From positions 62,001 to 126,000 of the forward strand of contig NZ_MBTF01000006.1 of NCBI RefSeq assembly GCF_002013915.1: a stretch of 64,000 nt of DNA, given 5' to 3'. Shown here one piece after another: positions 1-8,928 of the stretch. Position numbers and translations under genes: made by a program. Position 1 is the stretch's first letter; each line of letters starts with the position of its first letter. The notes beneath the pieces were generated by a model. That model was given only the letters and a program-made list of their open reading frames with translations, searched no databases and was not told the origin of the DNA. This stretch comes from Mucilaginibacter pedocola. Its GTDB lineage: Bacteria; Bacteroidota; Bacteroidia; Sphingobacteriales; Sphingobacteriaceae.

Positions 1-164
1 TCAAAACCTTGCTTTACATTTTCCCATACTTCCTTTTGCTCAGAGTTGAGCTGTTCTTCAGGTTTGGTGGCCGGCTCAACTACTTTCACAAAATTGAGCG
101 ACTGCATCAATTTCATAAAAAAGGGAAATTTCTTTTCGGGAACGCTTATGGTAACCTGTTTCAT
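1..164 (-). CDS. Antitoxin-like small protein, cut by the window edge
   Basis: An open frame runs from an ATG at 164 to the left edge, giving 54 codons that begin MKQVTISVPEKKFPFFMKLM and continue with an acidic, glutamine-rich stretch. Short proteins that open with a beta strand (VTISVPEKK), then a helix ending in a FVKV strand, are common in Bacteroidota as the antitoxin half of RelE/ParE-type toxin-antitoxin pairs. That assignment is by resemblance only. The toxin partner would lie downstream, beyond base 1, so it cannot be seen. The gene is divergent from the DNA glycosylase, with 72 bases between the two starts. It could also be an uncharacterised addiction-module-like orphan. Confidence 0.6.
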   Translation of the reverse strand, partial: MKQVTISVPEKKFPFFMKLMQSLNFVKVVEPATKPEEQLNSEQKEVWENVKQGF

Positions 165-236
165 TTCTGAAGAATTAAAGCCTATTACAAATATAATAAA
201 CAAATTGCATTGTATAATATTGTACCATTCTGTAAA

Positions 237-908
237 ATGCCACACACTTTCACCCATTCCACCTACCACTCCATTTGCGACGAACTCGGCAAAATGGACG
301 CGGACTTCGCTACCGTTATTCAAAACCATGGCTACCCACCCATGTGGACGCGGCCGAATACTTTTGAAACTTTGGTGCATATTATCCTGGAGCAACAGGT
401 GTCGCTGGCATCGGCACTATCGGCATTGAATAAGCTACGCGAACGCATACAGGAAGTGACACCCGCGCGAGTACTGTTACTCACCGATACCGAGCTGCGC
501 GAATGTTATTTCAGCAGGCAGAAAACCGCTTATGTGCGCTATTTAGCGGAGGCTATTGTTAGCGGACAAATAAACCTCGAAGCGTTTGAACAAATGGAAG
601 ATGAGGATATCCGCCGCGAGCTTTGCGCCCTTAAAGGCATAGGCAACTGGACGGTGGATGTGTACCTGATGTTCGTACTGCAACACTCGGATATTCTACC
701 ACTCGGTGACCTTGCCATTGTTAATGCCATTAAACGGTTGAAAGGCTTACCTAAAGAAACCACAAAAGAGGAACTGTTAATTGCAGGCGAGCAATGGAAA
801 CCTTACCGCACGGTGGCCAGTATGTTATTGTGGCAACATTATTTATCGAGCGCGAAGCCCCCCAGCCCCCTGAAGGGGGAGCCCTTGAAAAACAAGAAGG
901 CTCGATGA
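237..908 (+). CDS. alkA: DNA-3-methyladenine glycosylase II family (AlkA-like)
   Basis: A base-excision repair glycosylase that should remove alkylated purines from DNA. The helix-hairpin-helix motif is visible as LKGIGNWTVDVYL. It is followed after a short spacer by LPLGDLAIVNAIKRL, whose Asp matches the catalytic aspartate of the HhH-GPD superfamily. The protein is 223 aa, short for the family, so it lacks the long N-terminal domain of E. coli AlkA. I chose the ATG at 237 because the longer frame opens only with a TTG at 210. The last roughly 18 codons are encoded by a GC-rich repeat, giving a low-complexity tail (KPPSPLKGEPLKNKKAR) that is unlikely to belong to the fold. It is convergent with cphA. 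Confidence 0.88.
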   Translation: MPHTFTHSTYHSICDELGKMDADFATVIQNHGYPPMWTRPNTFETLVHIILEQQVSLASALSALNKLRERIQEVTPARVLLLTDTELRECYFSRQKTAYVRYLAEAIVSGQINLEAFEQMEDEDIRRELCALKGIGNWTVDVYLMFVLQHSDILPLGDLAIVNAIKRLKGLPKETTKEELLIAGEQWKPYRTVASMLLWQHYLSSAKPPSPLKGEPLKNKKAR

Positions 909-961
909 GTTTTTCACCGAGCCTTCTAAATTCTGCTCCCCCTTCAGGGGGCCGGGGGGCT
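856..961. repeat. Paired 27-bp GC-rich inverted repeats between alkA and cphA
   Basis: The block at 856-882 and the block at 935-961 are inverted copies that match at 26 of 27 positions. Each is itself partly palindromic (CCCCCTGAAGGGGG). Together they can fold into a long hairpin that encloses the smaller terminator stem at 895-927. The left copy encodes part of the alkA C-terminus, and the right copy contains the first two bases of the cphA stop codon (TAG on the minus strand). A third, related copy lies at 10342-10366, so this is a dispersed element. Confidence 0.85.
895..927. terminator. Bidirectional terminator hairpin for alkA and cphA
   Basis: AGAAGGCTCG at 895-904 pairs perfectly with CGAGCCTTCT at 918-927 around a 13-base loop. 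The alkA stop codon (906-908) lies in the loop. The stem sits between two convergent genes and is nested inside the larger inverted repeat, so it can serve both directions. There is no long T-tract, so termination strength is uncertain. Confidence 0.6.
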
Positions 962-3587
962 AAACGTTAAACGTGCCGTTTCGTTCCTGTTCCATGTAGT
1001 TTTGTACGGTTTCTATTGCGTTATCTACCACATCGCTAAGTGCGGTAATGAATGTTCCCGGTTTGGCCAAGCTCATGGCGTGTTTAATAGCGTCTATTTC
1101 TTTGGTTACAATTTCAAAGCCCTTATCCGGATCCACCGATTTAATACCCTCGATCAAGAGGCTTAAAATATTCTCTTCGGTGCGGCCGCGCAGGTGTTTT
1201 TCCTGGCGGAGGATAATATAGTCGAACATTTCTGCAGCTATTTTGCCCAGCTCTCGGATATCCTCGTCGCGCCTGTCGCCCGTGCCGGCAACAATACCTA
1301 TCTTCAGCGGCGAATCTATGTGGCTCAGGAACTCCTTGATACCATTGTACCCGTCCGGGTTATGCGCAAAATCTATCATGAAGCGGAAATCCTTGAACTC
1401 GAAAATGTTCATCCTGCCTGGTGTTTGCGCCGCCGACGGTATAAAGGTTTCCAGCGATATTTTTATATCCTCAGTTTTAAAGCCCTGTAAAAATGCTGCA
1501 AGGGTAGCCGCCAAAACGTTATCTATCATAAAGGCAACCGTACCGCCAAAGGTTAGCGGAATAAGTATGGTACGCTGTACGCGTATCTTCCAATCCCCTT
1601 TTTGTATAGTGATAAAACCGTTCTCGTGTATACAGGCAATGCCGCCTTTTTTGCAATGCGCTTTTATTACCGGGTTGTTATCTGTGCGGCTAAAGTAGGC
1701 TACGTTGCAATCGGCTTTTTTACCTATGTCCACGCAATGCTTATTATCGGCATTCAGCACCACCCACCCGTCTTTTTTTACCGACCGGGCCACTACGCTT
1801 TTTACACGGGCAAGGTCGTCAAGCGTGTGTATGTCTGATAAGCCGAGGTGGTCTTCCTGTATATTGGTGATCACGCCAATATCGCAGGTGCTAAAACCAA
1901 GGCCCGAACGTAAAATACCACCGCGGGCAGTTTCCAGCACGGCAAATTCTACTGTTGGGTCTTTCAATATAAATTCGCTGCTTACAGGGCCGGTTGTATC
2001 GCCCTTCAGCATCATAGTGTTTTGTACGTAAATACCATCAGATGTGGTATAGCCCACGCGGTAGCCATTGTTTTTTACAATATGCGCTATTAAACGGGTA
2101 GTGGTGGTTTTACCGTTAGTACCGGTGATAGCTATAATAGGTATACGTGCCGATTTGCCTGGGGGGTACAGCATATCTATCACATGCCCGCCCACGTTAC
2201 GCGGCAAACCCTCGCTTGGTGCAATGTGCATCCGGAAGCCCGGTGCAGCATTCACCTCCAAAACTACGCCACCATTTTCGGTAAGCGGCTCTGTAAGGTT
2301 TTTGGCCATAATGTCTATCCCGCAAATATCCAACCCTATAATTTTAGATATACGCTCGCAAATAAAAACGTTCTGCGGGTGCACATGGTCGGTAACATCA
2401 ACCGAGGTGCCACCGGTGCTGAGGTTAGCTGTCGATTTTACAAACACTTTTTCGCCTGCTGCTGGTACCGTTTCTAACGTGTAATCTTTTTTTGCCAGCA
2501 GGTCTAAAGTATCGCGGTCAACAGTTATCAGCGTCAATACATTTTCGTGCCCATAGCCACGGCGCGGGTCGGTGTTTTCTTTATCGATGAGTTGCTGAAC
2601 CGTAAGCTCACCATCGCCAATTACGTGGGCCGGGTCGCGCAGGGCGGCGGCTACCATTTTATTGTCTATCACCAGCACGCGGAAATCGTACCCGGTAATA
2701 TAACGCTCCACAATAACACGGCGCGATATTTTAGCAGCATGCTCGTAGGCCGCAATGGCATCTTCGGTAGTGTTAATATTGATGCTGATACCACGGCCAT
2801 GGTTACCGTCAAGCGGCTTAAACACCAGCGGGAAGCCGATTTTCTTGATGGCTTCTTCCACCTGTTCGGTGCGGCTAATGGTCATGCCCTTAGCAACGGG
2901 GATGGCTTGCTCCTGCAGCAGGCGCTTGGTTTCGTCTTTATTACTGGCAATATCAACGGCAATGCTGCTGGTCTTTTCGGTCATGGTAGCGCGGAAACGA
3001 ACCTGGTTTTTGCCGTAGCCTAATTGCACGAGCGATTGGTTATTCAACCTTATCCATGGGATATTACGGGCAATAGCTTCCTCTACAATAGCGCCGGTGC
3101 TCGGGCCCAGGCGGGTATTCTCGCGTATCTCGCGCATTTGCTGAATGTCTTTCTCCAGGTCGTAATCTACACCCTCAATAAGTGCCTCGGCAATGCGCAC
3201 GGCCGATTCAGCAGCAAAAACACCTACTTTTTCTTCGAGGTAAGCAAATACTACGTTATACACACCCGGCGTTTTGGTTTCGCGGGTGCGGCCAAAGCCG
3301 GTTTCCATGCCCGCAAGGGTTTGTATCTCTAAGGCTATGTGCTCTATTACGTGGCCCATCCAGGTGCCCGATATTACGCGCTCGAAGAACCCGCCAGGTA
3401 CGCCCGGCGAACAGCGATGGCTATAAAGCGAGGGTATCAGCGCTTTCATGCGCTCGTAAAAGCCGTCTATCTCGTTGGTTGGGCGCTGCTCCATCTCCTG
3501 CAGGTCCAGCCGCATTTGTATCAGTTTTTTGCGGTTCACGCTCCAAATATTGGGGCCGCGCAGCACTTGTATATTTTCTATTTTCAT
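960..3587 (-). CDS. cphA: Cyanophycin synthetase
   Basis: An ATP-dependent synthetase that adds Asp to the backbone and Arg to the side chain of cyanophycin. At 875 aa it matches the usual length of the CphA1 type. The N-terminal domain holds H79-x-x-E82-H83. The ATP-grasp domain covers about residues 200-475, with KPLDGNHGRG near 258 and EVNAAPGFRMH near 444-454. The C-terminal Mur-ligase-like domain opens with the P-loop GTNGKTTTT at 489-497. All three domains look intact, which favours an active enzyme. The gene is divergent from the cyanophycinase gene, with 160 bases between starts. Its stop codon lies at the edge of a GC-rich repeat. Confidence 0.95.
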   Translation of the reverse strand: MKIENIQVLRGPNIWSVNRKKLIQMRLDLQEMEQRPTNEIDGFYERMKALIPSLYSHRCSPGVPGGFFERVISGTWMGHVIEHIALEIQTLAGMETGFGRTRETKTPGVYNVVFAYLEEKVGVFAAESAVRIAEALIEGVDYDLEKDIQQMREIRENTRLGPSTGAIVEEAIARNIPWIRLNNQSLVQLGYGKNQVRFRATMTEKTSSIAVDIASNKDETKRLLQEQAIPVAKGMTISRTEQVEEAIKKIGFPLVFKPLDGNHGRGISININTTEDAIAAYEHAAKISRRVIVERYITGYDFRVLVIDNKMVAAALRDPAHVIGDGELTVQQLIDKENTDPRRGYGHENVLTLITVDRDTLDLLAKKDYTLETVPAAGEKVFVKSTANLSTGGTSVDVTDHVHPQNVFICERISKIIGLDICGIDIMAKNLTEPLTENGGVVLEVNAAPGFRMHIAPSEGLPRNVGGHVIDMLYPPGKSARIPIIAITGTNGKTTTTRLIAHIVKNNGYRVGYTTSDGIYVQNTMMLKGDTTGPVSSEFILKDPTVEFAVLETARGGILRSGLGFSTCDIGVITNIQEDHLGLSDIHTLDDLARVKSVVARSVKKDGWVVLNADNKHCVDIGKKADCNVAYFSRTDNNPVIKAHCKKGGIACIHENGFITIQKGDWKIRVQRTILIPLTFGGTVAFMIDNVLAATLAAFLQGFKTEDIKISLETFIPSAAQTPGRMNIFEFKDFRFMIDFAHNPDGYNGIKEFLSHIDSPLKIGIVAGTGDRRDEDIRELGKIAAEMFDYIILRQEKHLRGRTEENILSLLIEGIKSVDPDKGFEIVTKEIDAIKHAMSLAKPGTFITALSDVVDNAIETVQNYMEQERNGTFNV

Positions 3588-3667
3588 AAGTAGTTTTTCA
3601 AAAACGGGTATGCTTTATAATATGTTTTAAATCTAAACAACTTATTATTCTAATAAAACCCCCGCAC

Positions 3668-3686
3668 AATAAAATGCAGTTTTATT
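3668..3686. promoter_or_regulatory. Inverted repeat in the divergent cphA/cphB intergenic region
   Basis: AATAAAA at 3668-3674 and TTTTATT at 3680-3686 are perfect inverted arms around TGCAG, halfway between the divergent starts of cphA (3587) and cphB (3748). The position would allow one regulator to act on both genes. The arms are AT-only in an AT-rich spacer, so chance is a real alternative. I see no clear ArgR-type box and no clean TAnnTTTG promoter. Confidence 0.3.
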
Positions 3687-3747
3687 AATTTATTGAGCAG
3701 GTTTTAACGTTTTTTATTTTAATTTGTATAAACTGATAGCGTAAATA

Positions 3748-4668
3748 ATGGATAACCCTAAAGGAAAATTGGTAATTATTGGTGGTGCTGTGGATATGGG
3801 CAGTAACGTTAGTGTACTGGAACATATCATGCAACCCCAGTATATCAAGTTTTTCGAAAAAGGCATCCTGCGCCGCATCATCAACGAGTCGGCAAAGCAG
3901 GAAGGCTCTATTGTTGAGGTAATTACTACCGCCTCGCAAATACCCGAACTGGTGGGCAACGAATACATTAAGGCCTTTAACCAGCTTAATGTTACTCATG
4001 TGAACATCCTGCACATTAAAAGCCGCGAGGATGCCGCTAATCCTGAGTACCTCGACCGCATTAGCCGCGCCGATGTAGTAATGTTCAGCGGTGGCGACCA
4101 GCTACGCCTAACCGCCATCTTCGGCGGCACCCAATTTTTGCACATACTAAAACGCCGTTACCAGGACGAGAACTTTGTAATAGCAGGAACCTCGGCAGGG
4201 GCTGCGGCTGCATCAACCCACATGATATACCGCGGGCAAAGCAACGAGGCCCTGATAAAAGGCGAAGTGCAGATAACCGCCGGGCTGGGTTTTATAGATT
4301 CGGTTATTGTTGACACCCATTTTGTACAGCGCGGGCGCATTGGCCGCTTGTTGTATGCGGTTGCCACCAACCCGGGCATTTTGGGCATTGGCCTTGGCGA
4401 AGATGCCGGGCTGCTAATAACCGGGGGCACCATGATGGAAGCCATTGGCTCGGGCCTTATCATTTTGGTTGACGGTACTAATATGGTTGAAACCAACGTT
4501 TATGATGTAGAAATAGGCGACCCGGTTTCTATAGAGAACCTGAAGGTGCACGTCATGTCGATATTTGATAAGTACGACCTGCAGCAGCAGCGTATGCTCA
4601 TCAAAAAAGCAGTTAAGGTAGAGGAGGGCGTATTTATTAACGCCCAGGACAGTAACGATCTGCAATGA
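3748..4668 (+). CDS. cphB: Cyanophycinase
   Basis: A serine exopeptidase of family S51 that degrades cyanophycin to beta-Asp-Arg dipeptides. At 306 aa it is slightly longer than the cyanobacterial form. The nucleophile elbow GTSAGAAAA carries the likely catalytic Ser149. FSGGDQLRL at 114-122 corresponds to the conserved GGDQ loop of the family. A conserved HFVQRGRIGRL segment follows at about 193. There is no signal peptide, consistent with cytoplasmic granule turnover. The stop codon overlaps the start of the next gene (ATGA), so the two are translationally coupled. Peptidase E is a relative, but the length and the neighbouring synthetase favour cyanophycinase. Confidence 0.95.
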   Translation: MDNPKGKLVIIGGAVDMGSNVSVLEHIMQPQYIKFFEKGILRRIINESAKQEGSIVEVITTASQIPELVGNEYIKAFNQLNVTHVNILHIKSREDAANPEYLDRISRADVVMFSGGDQLRLTAIFGGTQFLHILKRRYQDENFVIAGTSAGAAAASTHMIYRGQSNEALIKGEVQITAGLGFIDSVIVDTHFVQRGRIGRLLYAVATNPGILGIGLGEDAGLLITGGTMMEAIGSGLIILVDGTNMVETNVYDVEIGDPVSIENLKVHVMSIFDKYDLQQQRMLIKKAVKVEEGVFINAQDSNDLQ

Positions 4669-5507
4669 AACTAATTATTCACGGGGGCTTTTTCAGCGAA
4701 AGCGCCACCAACCAGGAAGTAAAAAAGGCCAAGCAGGATGCCCTGCTGGAGATAGTAACGCTTGGGCATAAATACCTGGAAAGCCATACCGCCGCGCAAA
4801 CCGTAGTTTACACCGTGCGCCTGCTGGAAGATTGCGACCTGTTTAACGCCGGCACCGGCTCGCAGATACAAAGCGATGGCAAAATACGCCTAAGCGCTTC
4901 ACTGATGGATGGCAAAACACAAAAGTTTTCGGGTGTGATCAACATCGAGGATATCCGCAACCCGATCTGCGTTGCCGAAAAACTGATGGACTACGACGAC
5001 CGCGTGTTGAGCGGGCAAGGCGCCTGCGATTTTGCCAAACAAAACGGTTTCACCTACTTTAACCCCGAAATACCCCAACGCCGCAGGGAATACGAAAAGA
5101 AACTAAGCGACTCTATACGTTTGGGTACCGTGGGCTGCGTAGCTTTAGATATTTACGGCGACATAGCCGCCGCTACTTCTACAGGTGGCAAAGGTTTTGA
5201 GATACCCGGCCGCGTGAGCGATTCGGCTACAACGGCGGGCAATTACGCCAATGCCTTTGCAGGTATATCGTGCACCGGTGTAGGCGAGGATATTGTAAGC
5301 GGGTCGGTAGCTACCAAAATTGTTACCCGTGTTACCGATGGCGTCCCACTATCAGCCGCCGCCGATAAAACTCTTGATGAAATGAAACCTTACGATGGCT
5401 TTGCCGGCATTATAGGCATCAGCCAAAACGGCGACATTTACCATGCCGATACGCACCCCTACATGGTTTGGGCCCTGCACGATGGTGAGGCGGAAGTTTT
5501 TGAATAG
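4665..5507 (+). CDS. Isoaspartyl peptidase / plant-type L-asparaginase
   Basis: An Ntn-hydrolase of the isoaspartyl dipeptidase/L-asparaginase 2 family. It matures by self-cleavage before a threonine, here Thr155 in RLGTVGCVALD. The later block GDIAAATSTGG and the GNYANAF and SCTGVGE segments fit the beta subunit. At 280 aa it is slightly short but complete. It overlaps cphB by four bases, which points to a metabolic role: hydrolysis of the beta-Asp-Arg dipeptides released by cyanophycinase to free aspartate and arginine. The family is known for this activity; substrate preference here is inferred from the operon. Confidence 0.92.
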   Translation: MKLIIHGGFFSESATNQEVKKAKQDALLEIVTLGHKYLESHTAAQTVVYTVRLLEDCDLFNAGTGSQIQSDGKIRLSASLMDGKTQKFSGVINIEDIRNPICVAEKLMDYDDRVLSGQGACDFAKQNGFTYFNPEIPQRRREYEKKLSDSIRLGTVGCVALDIYGDIAAATSTGGKGFEIPGRVSDSATTAGNYANAFAGISCTGVGEDIVSGSVATKIVTRVTDGVPLSAAADKTLDEMKPYDGFAGIIGISQNGDIYHADTHPYMVWALHDGEAEVFE

Positions 5508-5643
5508 CCTTTTCTTACCTCACAGAGCAACCCGCAATATTTGATGAAGGCAGGTTAACTTTTTTAGGGTATAAAGATCGATTTCTGTTGCGGTAGGCGC
5601 GTTTTTTTTTCCGAAGATTGCAGTTGCCAATATATACCACTAC

Positions 5644-7965
5644 ATGAATAAAAAGCTTTTACTGCTTAGCTGCATTTTTGTGCTCGGGCTTTCGCATGCC
5701 TTCGCTCAAAGTAACCAACTCACACAAAACAATATTGTATGGCATTCGCCGAGCACGAACTCAGGAGAATCGATGCCGGTTGGTGGCGGCGATATTGGGC
5801 TGAACGTATGGGTGGAAAAAGGCGACCTGCTGTTTTACATTGCCCGCAGCGGAAACTACGACGAGAACAATGCGCTACTGAAATTGGGGCGCGTGCGTAT
5901 TAAGTTATCATCAAACCCGTTCGAGGGTGGCAGCTTTAAGCAAACCCTGAATCTGTACGATGGCTGCATAGACATAGAAACCAAAAAAGCCGGCATTACA
6001 ACTACCATTAAAGTTTGGGTAGATGTTTTTAGTCCAAATATTCATGTAAAGGTGCTTAGCGGCGTTCCTGTAAGCGCCGCGATCGCCTATGAAAACTGGC
6101 AGTACCTCGACACCCAAAAAAGTGGCTTAGAGAATAACGAGAACGGCTTTAAATTCGGTGCCACCAAGCCCATAAAAGGCTACCGCGATTCGGTTAGGTT
6201 CGATAACAACGGCATTCTGTTTTACCATCAGAATAAAGGGGACGAAAACATCTTCGACCTTACGGTTAAACAACAGGGGCTGGAGGCGGAAAAGGCGCAA
6301 CTGTTCAACCCGCTTAAAAACCTCATTTTCGGCGGTATGCTCAAGGGCAATGATATGTGCGCGGCGGGCACCTATAGTGGTAAGTATTTAAACACCATCT
6401 ACAAGGGATGGAAGATAAGCAGCACAGGAAAACACACCACATACAACTTTGATATAACGCTGCATACCAGGCAGCAGCCTACTGTTGCGGCCTGGCTGAA
6501 AGGCTTAAACCAAGCAGGGCAAACTATAGCACAGGCTACCAAAGCGCGACAAGCAACCCTTAATTGGTGGCATCGCTTTTGGGACAGGAGTTTTGTCCAT
6601 ATCAATACCGCAAAGGCAGATACGGCGGATGTGGCCTGGCAATCGGGCCGTAATTATCAGTTGTTCCGGTATATGCTGGCTTGTAATGCGTTTGGCAGCT
6701 ATCCCACCAAATTCAATGGCGGCCTATTTACTTACGACCCTGCTTTGGTAAACACTACCATGCCCTACACGCCCGATTTCCGTAATTGGGGTGGCAGCAT
6801 TTTCACCGCGCAAAACCAGCGGCTGGTTTATTTCCCCATGCTCAAAAATGGCGACGGGGACCTCTTACAGCCCGAGTTCGATTTCTACCTGCGGATATTA
6901 AAAACTGCCGAAATAGCCACCCGTAAATATTGGGGACATGGCGGCGCGCGCTTCCCTGAGCAAATAGAGAACTTCGGTTTATCCGACCTTGCCGAGTATG
7001 GCATAAACCACCCCGCCACTTTAGACCCGGGGGTAGACGATAACCGCTGGCTGGAATACCATTGGGAAACCGTGCTGGAGTTTTGCTACATGATGCTGCA
7101 AACCGAAAGTTATGCCGGTAAAGATGTAAGCAAGTATGTGCCATTCATAGAAAGCTGCGTTGACTTCTTCGACCAACATTACCAATACCTCGCCCAACGC
7201 GCCACGGGCAAACCGCTGGATGGAGAGGGGCATTTGATCTTATTCCCGGGCTCGGCTGGCGAAACATTCAAAATGGCCAATAACTCTACGCCCACCGTGG
7301 CGGGGCTACGGACAGTAGTCGCCATGCTGATGAATGCTAAAACGGCCGGGCTAAGCGCAAAACAACGCGAAAAATTTAGTGGGATCCTTAAACGCATTCC
7401 GCCCATCAGTTACCAAACTATAGCAGGCCATACAACTATTGCCCCGGCGAAATCGTGGGAGCGCGTTAATAACGAGGAAAGCCCGCAACTATACCCTATT
7501 TACCCTTACGGTATATTCGGCATCGATAGGCCGGGGCTTGATACCGCGCTTAACACCTGGAAATACGATACCACAGTAGTAAAATTCCGCAGCCACATCG
7601 GTTGGAAACAGGATAACATTATAGCCGCACGCCTTGGCTTGACCGATGAAGCAAGCCGCGTCACCTTCCTGAAGTTGAAGAACTCCGGCAGGCGTTTCCC
7701 CGCGTTCTGGGGGCCGGGCTTCGATTGGACGCCCGACCATAACTGGGGCGGATCGGGTATGATAGGACTGCAGGAAATGCTGCTGCAAAGCAATGGCGAT
7801 AAAATTTACCTGCTCCCCGCCTGGCCCAAAAACCTTGATGTGCATTTTAAATTGCATACCGATAAGCAAACCACGGTAGAATGCACTTTTACAAACGGGA
7901 AGGTAACGCAGCTTTTGGTGCTGCCCGCATCACGAAGAAAAGATGTGGTAATGCCCGGCTACTGA
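5644..7965 (+). CDS. Secreted DUF5703-containing six-hairpin-glycosidase-like protein
   Basis: A 773-aa protein with a clear signal peptide (MNKKLLLLSCIFVLGLSHAFA, cleavage before QSNQ). The N-terminal part (WHSPSTNSGESMPVGGGDIGLNVWVEKGDLLFYI) is typical of DUF5703, a beta-sandwich found before alpha/alpha-barrel glycosidase domains. The central and C-terminal regions resemble GH95-like proteins (NWGGSIFTAQNQRLVYFPML, then HNWGGSGMIGLQEMLLQ). It is probably a periplasmic carbohydrate-active enzyme, but substrate and catalytic residues cannot be assigned from sequence alone. It stands alone, with a 136-base upstream gap, no SusC/SusD beside it, and a convergent lipoprotein gene downstream. Confidence 0.8.
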   Translation: MNKKLLLLSCIFVLGLSHAFAQSNQLTQNNIVWHSPSTNSGESMPVGGGDIGLNVWVEKGDLLFYIARSGNYDENNALLKLGRVRIKLSSNPFEGGSFKQTLNLYDGCIDIETKKAGITTTIKVWVDVFSPNIHVKVLSGVPVSAAIAYENWQYLDTQKSGLENNENGFKFGATKPIKGYRDSVRFDNNGILFYHQNKGDENIFDLTVKQQGLEAEKAQLFNPLKNLIFGGMLKGNDMCAAGTYSGKYLNTIYKGWKISSTGKHTTYNFDITLHTRQQPTVAAWLKGLNQAGQTIAQATKARQATLNWWHRFWDRSFVHINTAKADTADVAWQSGRNYQLFRYMLACNAFGSYPTKFNGGLFTYDPALVNTTMPYTPDFRNWGGSIFTAQNQRLVYFPMLKNGDGDLLQPEFDFYLRILKTAEIATRKYWGHGGARFPEQIENFGLSDLAEYGINHPATLDPGVDDNRWLEYHWETVLEFCYMMLQTESYAGKDVSKYVPFIESCVDFFDQHYQYLAQRATGKPLDGEGHLILFPGSAGETFKMANNSTPTVAGLRTVVAMLMNAKTAGLSAKQREKFSGILKRIPPISYQTIAGHTTIAPAKSWERVNNEESPQLYPIYPYGIFGIDRPGLDTALNTWKYDTTVVKFRSHIGWKQDNIIAARLGLTDEASRVTFLKLKNSGRRFPAFWGPGFDWTPDHNWGGSGMIGLQEMLLQSNGDKIYLLPAWPKNLDVHFKLHTDKQTTVECTFTNGKVTQLLVLPASRRKDVVMPGY

Positions 7966-7997
7966 AAAGCACGGCGTTGATCAGGATGAACTAACTT

Positions 7998-8774
7998 CTA
8001 TTCAAAATCGAAATTCAAGGTCATTTCGCTGAAAAAGCTTGTGTGCACCCGGAAGATATTTTTGTTCAGATCATCGCTTTGCGTTAACTGATTAGCCCCG
8101 CTGTACCAATTATTGAAAAGCATGTACTCTCCGCTTTTGTTTTTGGCGATAAGGCTTAATACGTAACCACGTTCATCCAAGATCGCCTTCTCCAAGATCA
8201 CTTTTCCGGCTACGTTAATAAATAGCGGCGTTGTGGTGTTTTTAGAAACCTTAGCTATCACGGGGCTGGTGTATAGAACCGGAGAATTAGGGAAAAAGCC
8301 GGTCGGTAAATAAGAATCGCCGGGCACCCGTTTTTGTATCTGTACATAAACCTCGGCGCTATCGGTTAAGGGCCAGTATGCTTCGGAGAATCTTGGGTCG
8401 TCGTTTACCCAAATTACTTTGTCTATCACAATATTCTTCAATACCCTATCTAATACGGTCACTGTTTTGGTAGAGCTTACCATTTTGCCATCGCTGCCTT
8501 TGGCCGTAAGCGTTACCCGGTAAGTACCCGAACTTTGATAAGATAGTACGGGGCGGCTTTCTGTTGAAGTGCGCCCGTCGCCCAGGTCCCAGCTAATGGA
8601 TGATGCATTGGAAGACATGCTAATTACCGATGCAGTATCACCAACACCAATGCGAATAGCATCATTAGTAGTACTTGCGAAACTGAAGTTTGATGTTGCG
8701 GGGGGCGGGGTGTGCTCTTTTTTGCAAGAAGTTAATATAGCGGCAAATGCGAGTGCGAGTAAAGTTTTTTTCAT
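7998..8774 (-). CDS. PKD-domain lipoprotein
   Basis: A 258-aa lipoprotein whose signal ends in ILTSC, followed by KKEHTPPPA. A PKD-type beta-sandwich covers about residues 28-108, with the diagnostic ISWDLGDGRTSTESRPVLSY pattern and the closing strand TYRVTLTAKGSDG. The C-terminal half is a second beta-rich region without a recognised signature. PKD domains usually mediate binding to glycans or proteins at the cell surface. No enzyme motif is visible. It is convergent with the DUF5703 gene, 32 bases away, so the two are not an operon. Confidence 0.8.
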   Translation of the reverse strand: MKKTLLALAFAAILTSCKKEHTPPPATSNFSFASTTNDAIRIGVGDTASVISMSSNASSISWDLGDGRTSTESRPVLSYQSSGTYRVTLTAKGSDGKMVSSTKTVTVLDRVLKNIVIDKVIWVNDDPRFSEAYWPLTDSAEVYVQIQKRVPGDSYLPTGFFPNSPVLYTSPVIAKVSKNTTTPLFINVAGKVILEKAILDERGYVLSLIAKNKSGEYMLFNNWYSGANQLTQSDDLNKNIFRVHTSFFSEMTLNFDFE

Positions 8775-8928
8775 AGGTGATGAATCTCTTAGCCAAGATA
8801 AGACTATGTTTAAAGCAAACGTTTAATTGAAAGGTAAAATTTTGCTTACAAGAGAGGTGGCAGTAAATGGTACTCCTTGAATAGAACTGTTTATTATGCT
8901 AATAAAACAATAACTATCTTGCCGGTAA

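Noticed and set aside
1194..3589. Several plus-strand frames of about 80-160 codons opposite cphA
   Set aside because: They overlap an intact, well-conserved cphA on the other strand, with compositions typical of antisense frames.
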